A stretch of DNA of 64,000 bases from Obelidium mucronatum (Eukaryota; Chytridiomycota; Chytridiomycetes; Chytridiales; Chytriomycetaceae), in NCBI GenBank assembly GCA_025765595.1, contig JAIVFH010000019.1:310001-374000 (forward strand), in the 5' to 3' direction. The translations under genes and the position numbers were made by a program. Below are positions 46,264 through 56,951 of the stretch, piece after piece (position 1 is the first letter of the stretch; every line of letters starts with the position of its first letter). Under the pieces are notes generated by a model, which ran no database searches, was not told the origin of the DNA, and was given only the letters and a program-made list of their open reading frames with translations.

Positions 46264-46831
46264 TTTGACAATTCTTTTATTTATTAAACTACTTTTTAGA
46301 TTTGCGGGTATGTTCGCATCTCATTCTTAAGTCAGTCTAAATAAGGTTGGTGTGCACTTTTGCTCCCTCATTTTCCTTTTGATAATGTTTCCTAATACTT
46401 GGCGCCTTTTGGCGCCTTTAAACCTTTTATCTCGGTTTTGTATTTCGGAGACATTTCAAATAAGGTATGTGAGGGGCGCTTAGGGGCGCTTCTACCAGAT
46501 ATTTATTCTGCAGGTGATTGCTCACCTGTCAATATTCCACAGCATTTGCCGTGAACTCTTATTCCTTTCGGAACCTTGAGTTTCTGAAACGCTGTGGGTA
46601 CCGATCTCGACTGTTTCACTGTGAGTGGGTTTTGTTGGCATCCATTTCAGCTCATGTGTTGGCAAGCCATTTAACACTTAGAGCGCTCAACAACCCAACA
46701 CACAGGCTTACAGCTCTCTCACAACCGTTGATATCTATTTTCAGTCAGGCTGACTCAGGTTTATCTTTCGATAACCTTCGCTCAAGCGCAGACACTCAAA
46801 CGGTTGCGATGTGCTTTCAGCTACAACATTG
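46264..46831. other. Copia 5' untranslated leader
   Basis: Between the right LTR and the first small frame. Contains short direct repeats (GGCGCCTTT/GGCGCTT words at 46396-46490). I could not match a primer-binding site to a specific tRNA 3' end directly inside the LTR. Confidence 0.5.
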
Positions 46832-47285
46832 TGTCAGAGAATCTGCGTAGGGTCACAGGTGCGTGTAGCACTCATTTCGTAGCGAGAATAATAATCTTTA
46901 CTAACACTGCGATGTCCTGTATTTATAGGGCATTGCCTCATATCTGAAACACGGGGTTGTTTCAGATCGCAAGCAGATACTCTCTAAACTACATCACCAC
47001 TTATATATGTTTACAGCGTTTATTCCAATAAAACATTCTATTACCCTTTTACTTAATTCAATCTCCAGCTACATGCGCGACCCGGCGCTATGCCTCTCTT
47101 CCAATGTTGTACGCTCCGCATTCTCTACAGACTGCGACCGCATACACATTGGCGATTGAATGTAAATACGTAAGATAATGTATTAAATAAACCAATTATA
47201 CATTTATTCAGTGTTGAAACAATTAAATGACAATTCGATGTTGATTCATCGAACACAGGTTCTGGACCAGCCAGATACTCTGTCA
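46832..47285 (-). repeat. Copia 5' LTR
   Basis: 454 bp, nearly identical to 35056-35509. Followed by TSD TGGGG at 47286-47290. Confidence 0.96.
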
Positions 47286-49302
47286 TGGGGACCGTGTATC
47301 CAGCGTCAGTTCTGAATACCTCGGCAGTCTTACCTGTTATGGCCGTTACCAGCTCCTCCAATGTTGTTTCTGTTGCAGCCGCAGTTTATTCCTTCACCTT
47401 GAAACGCCAACAACTGTCATTCTTTTACCAAATTGCAGATTGGCAGTATGCAACAGCGGATAGTGTTACTCGTTATACTGTTTCTGTTTTGATTAGCTGG
47501 GTTTCCAAGGGTAGCTTTGGAGCCGTTATCTCAACCCCAACGAGGCCTCCTCCAAACCAAGCTGTTGTTTTTGGTATGTCTTCAGGAACCACTCTTCCTT
47601 CGCTCCTTTTTTTAAAAGCATTTTATTCTGAGATATTTTTTCTGGGTCTGACCCTTCTGTTCTCTTTCAGGAAGTGACACGCCTTCTGCCGAAGCTGCCA
47701 TCGTTGGCTTGAAAGAATGGAATGTGCCCTTTATCGCCTATACTACAGCCTCTTTGACGGGACTCTCTGCGCTTCCTCTCTATGCCTCTGGCACCTCTGC
47801 AAACTTTTCCATGATTATTCTTGGAAGTGGAATCATTGCCTTCTCTCCGACGCAATGGTCTCAGCTCTATGATTATCAAGAGACTTATGGAGTTCGACTT
47901 GTTTCTCTCTATGGAGAACCTGGGAAAGGCACAGATGTGGGTTTCGCGGCTGGTGCTCCAGTTGTGACAACAGGAAGTTTATCAGCTTCTCCCGTTAGTC
48001 CCATAGCTTCTGAACTTGCTGGTTTACCGGCTTTATATTCTGTTTCCGTCGATACAGCCGCGTAAGTAGCCCTTGTCTATGAGTTAATTTGTCCTGACGG
48101 ATATTGCAAAACAGACTGGGATACATTTACCCTGCTTCCATTTTGAACTCCACTCTTTCGACATCGGTGCTGTCTTTTTCCACGACACCTGCCAGTGTAG
48201 CTGCAGCTGTTTCCAAGTTTTCTTCAAAGCGAGAGCAGCTCTCGTTCTTTTATCGAATTGCAGGGTGGCAAGCATCAACCCCTGGAAGTGTAAGCAACTA
48301 TACAACCGCGATTTTGATTAGCTGGGTGTCGAAAGGTGCATATGGTGCTCAATCAACTCCAGTGGTGGTTCCAGCTCTTGATCAAGCGATTGTCTTTGGT
48401 ATAGTTTATTTACATTTTGTAGTTGATGAGCTAAGTGATACTCGTGTTTTATGTACCAGGTAGTGAAACAGCGTCTGCAGGAGCTGCTATTCTTGCCCTT
48501 CAGTCTTACAAAATTCCATACGTCTCATACACAACAGCGGAAAGCTTGGCTTTTCCTGTATTCCTCAAACACTGCCGCGGCGGGCAACTTTTCTATGATT
48601 ATACTGGGTAGTGGTATTATTGGTTTCTCGACTGCTCAATCGGCAGAACTGGGTGCATATCAAAGCCGGTATGGCGCTCGCCTTGTATCTCTCTATGACA
48701 TTCCGGGTTTCGGGTCTGCGACGGGCTATACTTCAAACACTGGATCAGCGGCGGGTGTGTTCGCTGTTGTTCTGGATAGTTCATCTTTGATTGGATCTTC
48801 TGATGCTGGGTTTCTTGCCTCGTTCGCAACGTCCCTTGATACCACCCAGTAAGTAATTTTTTCTCGTCATATTTTTATTGCATCGACCTTTATAAAAACA
48901 ATTTTCCTGTTTTTAATAGATTCGGTGGAATATATCCTGGGTCCATCGTGAAAACTGCGTCTGTTGTTCCTGTCATTAATTTCAAGAACTCCGCTGGTTC
49001 CTTAACTATTGCTGCCGCTGTGTACAATTTTGCGCCTTCCCAACAACAGCTCTCCATTTTTTATCAAATCGCGGCATGGGATATGAGTAGTGCAACTACC
49101 GCGTCTCTCTCTGGATACACGACGGACGTGATGATCTCCTGGGTGTCCAAAGGTCGGTACAAACGGGCTACCGGGCCTGTAGACCCTGTGATTGCTCATG
49201 CAGCGCAAATCCAAACTCGAGCGTTGATTATCGCTGATGGTGGTGGTTTGGAAGAGTACCCGCAAGCGATCCTTACGAGTTATGGATTGGCGTTTAATAC
49301 TA

Positions 49303-49561
49303 GACATGTGCCGGAATTTAGCGAATATCGATAAACACTGTTTTAATACGATCGGTCATCAATGTTTTGAGCTGTACCGTAATTATCGATATCTTGCGGT
49401 TTATTTATCGATAAATAAAGAAGTTTAATGTCAATTTCAATAATCTCTTTATTTTGCGATACTGTCCCGATAAAATATCATTGGAAGACTTCCAAAAATC
49501 AAGTAAACAGGTGTTGCAAATTAAAATTGCAATTATAATTATTTACTTTCCATCTCGTCAA
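49303..49561. other. Left subterminal region of the DNA transposon
   Basis: Terminal repeat, then AT-rich sequence with repeated TATCGATAAA words, probable transposase-binding sites, up to the transposase 1 start. Confidence 0.6.
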
Positions 49562-51332
49562 ATGAGACAAAATTGCCACGCTGAAGACATCCAAAAACTT
49601 CGCAAAAATATGGTTGCAATTGTTTATTTGTTGCACCGTTATCAGCAAGCCATCAAGGAGCATCAACGGCGTAGATTGAAAAAGAAAATTGCCTGCCTTT
49701 TGAGGATCAAACTCTCTAGTAGAACTCGGAACTATTTGATCACAGCTTCTCTTGGAAACTCAAACAATTGTGCATGGCAGCGACTGTACCATGGCCCTGA
49801 TGAAGGATCATTCATTGCATCCACTTCACTGACTCGATCGGCCTTTCAAGTTCTTCTTGGTGAATTTAACAAGTGCTACGTTGTAAAGTCAGGTGGTGGG
49901 AAAAGGGGCCGTCCTCCGAAAGCCACATACAAATCCACTGTACTTGGGTTGCTGCTGTGCTTCTATACAGGCACAAGCGATTCCTCTTCTCTCTGTCGCG
50001 AGTTTGGTATACCTCCTGCCACACTCAATCGTTTACTTGCCAATGGTGAAGCCGCTCTGTTTGAATCTTTGACAAGGTTACCTGATGCTCAAGTCCGGTG
50101 GCCATCTTTTGCCGATCAAGTGGAATGGGGACAATTGATTCAATTGAAAGAGCCTTTGTTGAAACACAAGTTTGGATTTGTTGATGGTAAAAACTATCAC
50201 GTACTATAGCGAGCGGCACTCCCGATTCGGACCCCGATTCGGCCTCCTAGTCGGGAAGCGATTCGGAGTCCGACTAGGGTCCTAATAGGGCCCTATTAGG
50301 AGCAGTCCCGAATAGGGGCCGAATCGGAATGCCCAATAGGCTAATTGGCGCTCCTAGCCGCCCCTTAATGTACTCCTAACCTGTTTCCAGTAGGAGATTT
50401 CTATTTTTTCCTTTTATTTGAAGGGGTTTTCTTTCTCCTGGTCGGACTTCCGAATAGGACATACCATTAAATGAGAAAATGCACGTTTACTACTGAAAAC
50501 CTTTTAAAAGAAGGCTATTAGAACTCCTATTAAGAGCTAACAAATGCTATAAGGACAGGTCCTATTGGCTCATTTGCGATTAGGAGCACCACTAGGACCC
50601 CTAATAGCGCCTCATTAGGCTCCTAATCGGTCCAGCTCCTAATAGGGTCCGATTCGGACTCCTAGTCGGACTCCTAGTCGGGCCCTAATCGGACCCCGAA
50701 TCGCGCGTGCCGCTCGGACCCCGGGCTGAAAACTATCGTGTCCAAGAACCATCAAATGCCGATCTTCAGAATGCATGCTACAACGGATGGCTGCATTCAG
50801 TTTTAATTACCGGAGTTTTGTGCTTTGGAGTTGATGGGCGCATTGTTTGGATGAAACACAACTGTCCTGGCTCATGGAATGATGGGGAAATGAGTCGCGC
50901 ATTTCGAGAGAAGTTACTCAACAAACGTCGAACGTTGCAAAAGTATGGTGTCACAGCCGACTCTGCATTTCCTGCGTCGGCTTCAATGTTTGGAAAAATT
51001 GTAACTCCTTGCAAAGGTGTGATTCAAGTCATACCACCAGCTAGTTTTTGAGCCAATTTCTTGATTTAGATGGCGAAATTGAGAAGGCTCCTCCGGCTGC
51101 ACGCCATGGACTTGAGCGAATGAGTGCCGCCATTACCTCTGTGAGGCAAGCTGCTGAGTGGGGCATGGGGGCAGTGGAGAAAGTGTATAAACGGCTACAC
51201 CTTCCCCTCCCATACCACCAGAAGAGACGAGCCATGCGCCTTATCAATATTCATCGCCTTTTTAACTTTCGCACACGGCAAACACACATTTCCCAAATAC
51301 GTTCCACATTCTATGGACAATTGAATGAATAA
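49562..51332 (+). pseudogene. Transposase 1 (DDE_Tnp_4 superfamily), interrupted
   Basis: The N-terminal half (from about 49562, MRQNCHAEDIQK; upstream Met codons also exist) has a basic helical region and a helix-turn-helix-like part (SLCREFGIPPATLNRLL), then the first catalytic Asp in GFVDGKNY. The frame is broken by the 530-bp insertion and resumes at 50729 with NYRVQEPSNADLQNACYNGW, FGVDGRIVW, GSWNDGEM and ADSAFPA. A single T deletion in the T run near 51045 shifts frame. The last part carries the Glu region SVRQAAEWGMGAVEKVYKRL. All three acidic residues are present across the pieces. Inactive as it stands. Confidence 0.85.
50199..50728. mobile_element. Approx. 530-bp palindrome-rich insertion in transposase 1
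   Basis: Flanked by a 9-bp direct repeat AAAACTATC (50190-50198 and 50729-50737). Near the ends, GAGCGGCAC (50211-50219) and GTGCCGCTC (50707-50715) are inverted. Both arms consist of degenerate 10-12-bp palindromic words of the types CCGATTCGG, CCTATTAGG and CCTAGTCGG; the centre (about 50390-50510) is AT-rich and unique. No coding capacity. A non-autonomous, fold-back or MITE-like element; a 9-bp duplication would suit a Mutator-like helper. The exact ends are uncertain by about 12 nt because the inverted ends do not abut the repeat. Confidence 0.7.
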
Positions 51333-51724
51333 AAGCAGATTTTATTTCACGAACGACAGCTACTGGGATCCCTTCAATAAAGCTTTCAATTGAACCAATC
51401 TTTCTTGGTAACGAATTTCACGTTCCTCTTCCTCCTTCTTGCGAGTGCTGGCTCTTTCTTCATCCTCAATTCGTTCACGCCGGCGTCTGTGCTCACGCTC
51501 CTCATCTTCACGCCTATCCTGACGTCGCCTGTCCTCAAGCCTCTCTTCCCTTTCTGCCTTTCTTTCTGCCATCCGCTCTTCTCTCTCAAGTCTTTTCTCT
51601 TCCATTTCAGCTTCCCACCTTCGATCCATCTCTTTCTGACGCCGATCATCAGAAGCAAGCCGCTGCTTTTCGGTTTCACCCTTTGATAGCAAATAAAATG
51701 ACATTTTTTTTTTTTTTTTTTTTT

Positions 51725-51878
51725 AGTGGTTTATTCTCCTCACTCCATTGTTTAAAATAAAGTATGTCGCTGCTGTTTCCAACCTCGCCACGGAGCAAAC
51801 CCTCCAGCCTTGTGCAGGCGGCAGTCTTGATTTTCCAACTCCTTCCTCAGCTCCCAATCCCCCCTCCCATCCCCCAGC
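51725..51878 (-). other. LINE 3' untranslated region
   Basis: About 150 bp between the RT-RNase H stop and the poly-A tail. Confidence 0.6.
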
Positions 51879-54800
51879 TCACCAGGAGCTACCACCAGTA
51901 GAAGCCTTGGGGGCCTCATTAAAAACCCCTGTGGGGAAAAGAGTGCCCCCATCCAGCCTCCCTTCCTCCATCTTGTGTCTTGCTTGCTTGTCTTGGTCCT
52001 GAGGTCTCTGGCTGAGATCCTCCCATTTGTCCGGGTCGCTGTCGTCCTGGCTTGTTGTCCATTCCATCATTCCTCCGTCTAGTGTGCTTGGTGCCCTAGC
52101 TGTTTCTGGTGCTTGGTGAGTTTTCGTTGTTGCTGGTTTTCTAGACTGGTTGCGCCTATGTCTTCTCCGGTCTTTTCTCAGGCGTTTCTTCCTTGGTTTT
52201 GGGTTTGGTTTGCTGTTGCTGTCAGGGCTCCTTTTGGGGCTCTCTATTGGTTCTTCAGTTTCGATCCATTCTGTTTCTTGCGGTGAGTTGCTCTCGTAGG
52301 CCTCTCTCGCGGCTTTTGAGATTTCTATCATCCCAGGTCTGAGGATTTGTTTTCCGGTTTTGTGGTTGTACCACATTTCAATGGCTCTTGCCCTTTTCTC
52401 ATATTTGTTATTGTGTGTGTGGAATCCAAACTCGTCTGGGTTGCTGTCCATGCTTTGGTTGCAGACAAGACACCATTTTCCTGATATTCTTTTTTGCCGT
52501 TTAGTCGGGCTTTTCTCTGGGATTACTTCCGGTCCTGGGTTGTGTTGTGTTTCTTCAGTGGGTTCTTCGTCTTCCTCTAGCATTTCCTCTTCTGCTTCCT
52601 TCCTTTTCCAGTTTGCTCTTTTAGCCGATTTCTTGGTGGTCGCAGTTATTGCGGGTGTTTGTTCTAGTTCCCATTTGACTGTTTTGTCGCATTGCTCTTT
52701 CCACATTTCTCTGGCCGCTTTAGTCACGTTTTTCATTGCATTGATGATTATCGTTCTTGTTTTTTGGGCAGTTAGGCCGCATACAGTTGTGAGAATTTCT
52801 TTAAGTACTTCTGGGACTGCCCCTTCTAATATAGCTTCAGCTCTTAGGTTGTTTACTTTTTTCTGCCATTTCCCCTGGTATTCTCCCTCGGGTTTTGTGT
52901 CCTTGAGGTGGTGTTGCCATGGTCTGGCCCATTTTGTGAGGTCCTTTGTCCATCCTTCTTTCTTTTCGTTGCCTCCTCCATTGTCGCATCCACTTGCAAC
53001 CTCCTTGATGAAGTTGTTTAGGATTTCTGTCCTTTTTGCCTCAAATGCTTTGCATTTCATGATGTGGGAGTTTGTTTCCTCTTCTTGGTTGTCGCAGCAC
53101 CTGCAGTTTCCGTTTGGGTATATGTGTGGGTACCTTTGTTTCATTACTGATTGTGTTGGTCTAAGGTGGTGTAGTGCTTGTACGTTGTATCTGATTGCGG
53201 CGGATTCCCTTGTGGATGTGTAGGGGGTTGTGGGTTTGCGGCCACAAGTTACTGTTGTTATTGTCATGTCAAGGTCAATGTTGTTGAGGTAGCCTTTGAT
53301 GTGTCTAAATGAGTGTTGCTCTTGCCATCCCAGGTATGAGTGTATTTTGTTGATGGTCTTGAGGTTTTCCCATACTTGCCCCTCAATGAGGCTGTCTCCA
53401 GCTTTTGCCATGAATCGTATGAGAGATTGGGCTCCTGTTTTAAGGTTGATTACCTCTGCGGAGTTCCCCATGTTTGCATTCTTGTCTGCTATGTCATTTC
53501 CTGTTTTGTCCTTTCCAGAGTTTTTGGAGTGTCCTTCTACCTTGGTGAATTGGAAGAGCCTCTCTTCTTTGCTATAGTCTTTTACGATTTGGGCCATCAT
53601 TGCCACTTGTAGCATGCATGCTCTTCCCATAAGGTCTCTGGTGTTGATCTCTCCGTTGCTTTTTACTACGTCCTTGCCATCTTTTACCACGGCTGCGTTG
53701 TCAATCTTGATAATGGTGAGTCCTTTTTTTGCTCCTATCATCCCTGTGATTGCCCCCATGGCTTCTGGTAGTTTGGATGAGGACCAACCGGTCACTTTTG
53801 CACACCATTCTCGTCCTCTATTAGCCCCTTCAGTGCATATCCCCCCTGTTCCCATGCTGTTTGTGTGCCTAGAGCCGTCTGTGTATATTGTGTCTGGCTT
53901 TGGGTCTGGGTTATCCTCCATTACACATGTTCCTATTGCCTTAAGTAGGTTTTGGGAGCACAGGATGTATGTTCCTGCTTTGTTTACATTTTCAATGTTT
54001 TCCTTTTCCAGTGGTGTCTTTTCCAGCTTTTTAGGCTCAGTTGTGGGGATTCTGTTTGCAGTTTCCATTTCCGCCTCAGCCTCTCTTCTCATCATGTGTT
54101 CCTCTGCTTCTGTTTCTTCTGTTTCGTTTTTGTTAAGTCTTTGCCAGAAGTCTGTAATTGGTCGCTGAAGGGTTTCGGTTGCATATGGGTTTGGGTTGTT
54201 TACTTTTGCTCTTTCAAAGGGTGTTTGGTTTTCTTCACTCTGTCTTGTTTCCATATGTCTTTTTAGTTCTTCGTACCACCCGTATGATCTGTTGTCTTTT
54301 TTGTATCTCCTGATCAGGTCTTTTCTGTTGAGGAGTTTTCTGCCATCCCGGGAAGCTATTTGGTCGACAAACATGATGTTGTCTTTTTTGAGGTGTGGTC
54401 TGAATTTGTCGTATATAGCCCAGTTCCCAAGTGCTTCCCAGATTGTTGTGTTACCTCCTTCAATTTTTCCAAAGGTTTCTGTTTGTCCATTATCTTCATT
54501 TTTGTATTCAATGGGTTTGATTGACAGTTGGTCTTTTGCCATTCTGCCCAGGAGTTGGCCCATGCTGTGTGTTCCCCTTTTAAGTGATGGTTGGAAGGGT
54601 TCTTGGAGGGGGCAATGGGGTAGTGCCAGGTCTTCTTGCAGGTTTAATAGCCTGATTCGAGTTATTCTGCCCAGCAGTGTGTTTTCGTTGAGGCTGATAA
54701 GGAGGTTGTTTACTTTGTCTGCCGTGTAGTGGCGGTTCCAGTTCTCCAGGCCATATAGTGTTGGGTTTTCTAGGAGTGAGGTGGGCGTGCTTTGGGCCAG

Positions 54801-56936
54801 CCTTGCCTTCTGTTTTACCATTTTGAGGCACTTTTTATACCACTTGTCCACACAGGCTTCGCTGACTGTCATGGTTTTCCAGATGTATTGTACTTTGGCA
54901 AGGAGTACTGTGTTTACTATGGTGATGGCAGTGATTTCTGTTATCTCCTTCTTGGCAAGGAGGTTGCACATATTTGTGACAATTTGGGTGATGAGTTGCT
55001 TTGATTCTTTGTGCTGGTTGTCTGCTGAGAACCAGTTTCCAAGGACTCTCTCGCTGTCATTGTTGTTGATGATGGTGATTTTGCTGCCGTCTGGCCATTT
55101 GAGGTGTTTGTGGTTTTCTTCTGGGTTTATCGCAATCATTGCCATCTTTTTTGTGTTGGATTTGATTGAGTTCAGTTCTTGGAATTTGTATATTAGTGCA
55201 GCCTGCTTTTCGGCCTCTTTCCAGTTTCCAGCAAAGGCGCCTGTGTCGTCTACAAATGCTTCCCCCGTGAGCCGTTCTTGCAGAGTCTGGCCGGTTGTAG
55301 TGCCGTCTAGGTTTATGCGGGTCGTGTGTTGGGCTTTTATTGTTATCCCTTCTGTCTCTTTGTCTAGTGTGCAGAGCAGTGTGTCCCAGAAGATTCTCCA
55401 TTCTAGGGGGGCCAGTACGCTCCCCTGTTGTATCATGGTTCCGCATTTGAATCCTTCTGTTGGTCCAAATGTGGTTAGTACTTTTACTGTCATGTGTTGT
55501 TGTGTGTCCCATTTCCATGCTGAGTATTTATATGGGATTTTCAGCCTCCTGTGGCTTCTCATTACTGCTGTGGGACCAACACTGTCAAATGCCTTTGCAA
55601 TGTCATTAAATAGGAGGTATGCTGTCATGTTTCTTTCTTTACAGTACTCAATGATGGCATTAATCATTCGTAGGGAGGTTTCTGTTGACTTCCCTGGGAG
55701 GACGCTGAAGTTTCGGCCTGCCAGTACGTGTTTGTTTTCCATTAGAATTTTCTTGAGCGGGTTGTACCAGATGGTTTCCATTAGTTTATACGGTATTTCA
55801 AGCAGGGCAATTGGCCTTGTTTTTAGGAGGTCTCCAGCCCACTCTTCTGTTTTTGGGATTGGTCGGATGTTTCCCTTTGTCCAGGATTCTGGTGTAAACA
55901 TGAAGTCTTTGCATAGTTGGATGACTGTGCGGAAGTACTTGCATGCTTCAGTTCCCCCCATCAGTAGCATTTCCCTTGTAGTCCCTGATGGCCCTGGTGC
56001 CTTGTTTTTTCCCATTTGTCTGAGTGCTTCCATGATTTGGTCTGTTGTTATTTCTTTTTCTAGCTCCTCATATATTGCTGGGTCTATTGACTCTTTGGGC
56101 ATGTATTCCTGTGCAAATGGTGATTCCAGGTCTATATCTTTTGTTTCTCGTTGTTTGAAAACTTCCTTGAAGACCTTGTCTGTTTCCAGTTTGACTTCTT
56201 CTGATTCGAATACTGTGCCGTCTTTGGTTCTAACCTTATCGATGTCTGAGTTTCCTCTCCCTCTGTCGAGGATTCTGTCAAACATTCTTTTTCTTTGGGT
56301 GCGGAACATCTCATTTCTCTTTGCAATTGCTGTTCTTATTTGGTCAGCTGTTTGGGCCTTTTTCAGCGATATGGCTTTTCTTTCCACTTTGTTTCGCTCT
56401 CCTCTCAGCCATTTGATGGTGTTATTTAGGTCTGTTTGGTCTGCTTCTGGTGGGGGTGTTTCCCAGTCATGTTTGATCTCGGTTGCCCTTCTCTTAATTT
56501 CGTCCCAGGTGTTTGCTTTTATTGGTCCCCTGTGCGCTTCAGTAATTGCTCCTCCCATTGTCTTGAATAGGCTGTGCCACTTGGCAGATTCTGTTTCGCC
56601 TGGAGTTCTCCGGTCCCCCCCAAGGATTTTGCTGGGTAGTGTTTCCATTGCCAGTTTTTCAATTTCCTTTTGTGTTCTTTCTGCATTTTGTCCCACTATT
56701 CCTCTCACTATTTCTCTCTCTTTTAGGTCGCACAGTTTTTCGTTTGCTGATGGCGGGGTGCACTTAAGTGTCAAGTTTGCAAGTTCTGTGTGCTGTTGGA
56801 TTCTTTCAGGGTTGCCAGCAAGTACCTGGAATCCTGCGCATTGATCTTGTAACTCTGCTCTGTTTTTTTCGTATATTTTTGCACATCCAACTTCAAATTC
56901 TTTTTTCTCCTTTTCTGTCACTTTATCCCAGTCCAC
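51879..56936 (-). CDS. LINE ORF2, reverse transcriptase and RNase H part
   Basis: 1685 codons; continues the endonuclease frame after one TAA. RT motifs: NIRPIPKTEEWAGD, TRPIALLEIPYKLME, DIAKAFDSVG, TMIQQGSVLAP and EAFVDDTGAF (FVDD in place of YADD). Zinc-knuckle-like CRCCDNQEEETNSHIMKC. RNase H: TIYTDGSRH, LPEAMGAITGM, IIKIDNAAVV and TGNDIADKNA with the expected D, E, D, D. The extreme C-terminus has a second Cys/His segment (CLVCNQSM...FHTHNNKY). No ATG at its start; translation must depend on read-through, re-initiation or repair of the TAA. Confidence 0.95.
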   Translation of the reverse strand: MDWDKVTEKEKKEFEVGCAKIYEKNRAELQDQCAGFQVLAGNPERIQQHTELANLTLKCTPPSANEKLCDLKEREIVRGIVGQNAERTQKEIEKLAMETLPSKILGGDRRTPGETESAKWHSLFKTMGGAITEAHRGPIKANTWDEIKRRATEIKHDWETPPPEADQTDLNNTIKWLRGERNKVERKAISLKKAQTADQIRTAIAKRNEMFRTQRKRMFDRILDRGRGNSDIDKVRTKDGTVFESEEVKLETDKVFKEVFKQRETKDIDLESPFAQEYMPKESIDPAIYEELEKEITTDQIMEALRQMGKNKAPGPSGTTREMLLMGGTEACKYFRTVIQLCKDFMFTPESWTKGNIRPIPKTEEWAGDLLKTRPIALLEIPYKLMETIWYNPLKKILMENKHVLAGRNFSVLPGKSTETSLRMINAIIEYCKERNMTAYLLFNDIAKAFDSVGPTAVMRSHRRLKIPYKYSAWKWDTQQHMTVKVLTTFGPTEGFKCGTMIQQGSVLAPLEWRIFWDTLLCTLDKETEGITIKAQHTTRINLDGTTTGQTLQERLTGEAFVDDTGAFAGNWKEAEKQAALIYKFQELNSIKSNTKKMAMIAINPEENHKHLKWPDGSKITIINNNDSERVLGNWFSADNQHKESKQLITQIVTNMCNLLAKKEITEITAITIVNTVLLAKVQYIWKTMTVSEACVDKWYKKCLKMVKQKARLAQSTPTSLLENPTLYGLENWNRHYTADKVNNLLISLNENTLLGRITRIRLLNLQEDLALPHCPLQEPFQPSLKRGTHSMGQLLGRMAKDQLSIKPIEYKNEDNGQTETFGKIEGGNTTIWEALGNWAIYDKFRPHLKKDNIMFVDQIASRDGRKLLNRKDLIRRYKKDNRSYGWYEELKRHMETRQSEENQTPFERAKVNNPNPYATETLQRPITDFWQRLNKNETEETEAEEHMMRREAEAEMETANRIPTTEPKKLEKTPLEKENIENVNKAGTYILCSQNLLKAIGTCVMEDNPDPKPDTIYTDGSRHTNSMGTGGICTEGANRGREWCAKVTGWSSSKLPEAMGAITGMIGAKKGLTIIKIDNAAVVKDGKDVVKSNGEINTRDLMGRACMLQVAMMAQIVKDYSKEERLFQFTKVEGHSKNSGKDKTGNDIADKNANMGNSAEVINLKTGAQSLIRFMAKAGDSLIEGQVWENLKTINKIHSYLGWQEQHSFRHIKGYLNNIDLDMTITTVTCGRKPTTPYTSTRESAAIRYNVQALHHLRPTQSVMKQRYPHIYPNGNCRCCDNQEEETNSHIMKCKAFEAKRTEILNNFIKEVASGCDNGGGNEKKEGWTKDLTKWARPWQHHLKDTKPEGEYQGKWQKKVNNLRAEAILEGAVPEVLKEILTTVCGLTAQKTRTIIINAMKNVTKAAREMWKEQCDKTVKWELEQTPAITATTKKSAKRANWKRKEAEEEMLEEDEEPTEETQHNPGPEVIPEKSPTKRQKRISGKWCLVCNQSMDSNPDEFGFHTHNNKYEKRARAIEMWYNHKTGKQILRPGMIEISKAAREAYESNSPQETEWIETEEPIESPKRSPDSNSKPNPKPRKKRLRKDRRRHRRNQSRKPATTKTHQAPETARAPSTLDGGMMEWTTSQDDSDPDKWEDLSQRPQDQDKQARHKMEEGRLDGGTLFPTGVFNEAPKASTGGSSW

Positions 56937-56951
56937 TACTCGCCCTGATTT

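Larger units (their letters stand above)
35056..47285 (-). mobile_element. Ty1/copia LTR retrotransposon, inserted in gene F exon 3
   Basis: 454-bp LTRs at both ends (TG...CA; terminal words TGTCAGAG and CTCTGTCA). 5-bp target duplication TGGGG at 35051-35055 and 47286-47290. Order on the minus strand from the right LTR: small leader frame, gag, protease, integrase, reverse transcriptase, RNase H. RT follows integrase, which defines the copia order. Total 12,230 bp, of which 4,350 bp are an internal array; without it the element is about 7.9 kb, normal for copia. LTRs differ at one site in the stretch compared (35475 A versus 47251 G), so insertion is recent. Confidence 0.96.

Noticed and set aside
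54781..56844. 687-codon plus-strand open frame
   Set aside because: Lies opposite LINE RT, which has all catalytic motifs; composition is Ser/Phe/Val-rich with no domain. A shadow of ORF2.
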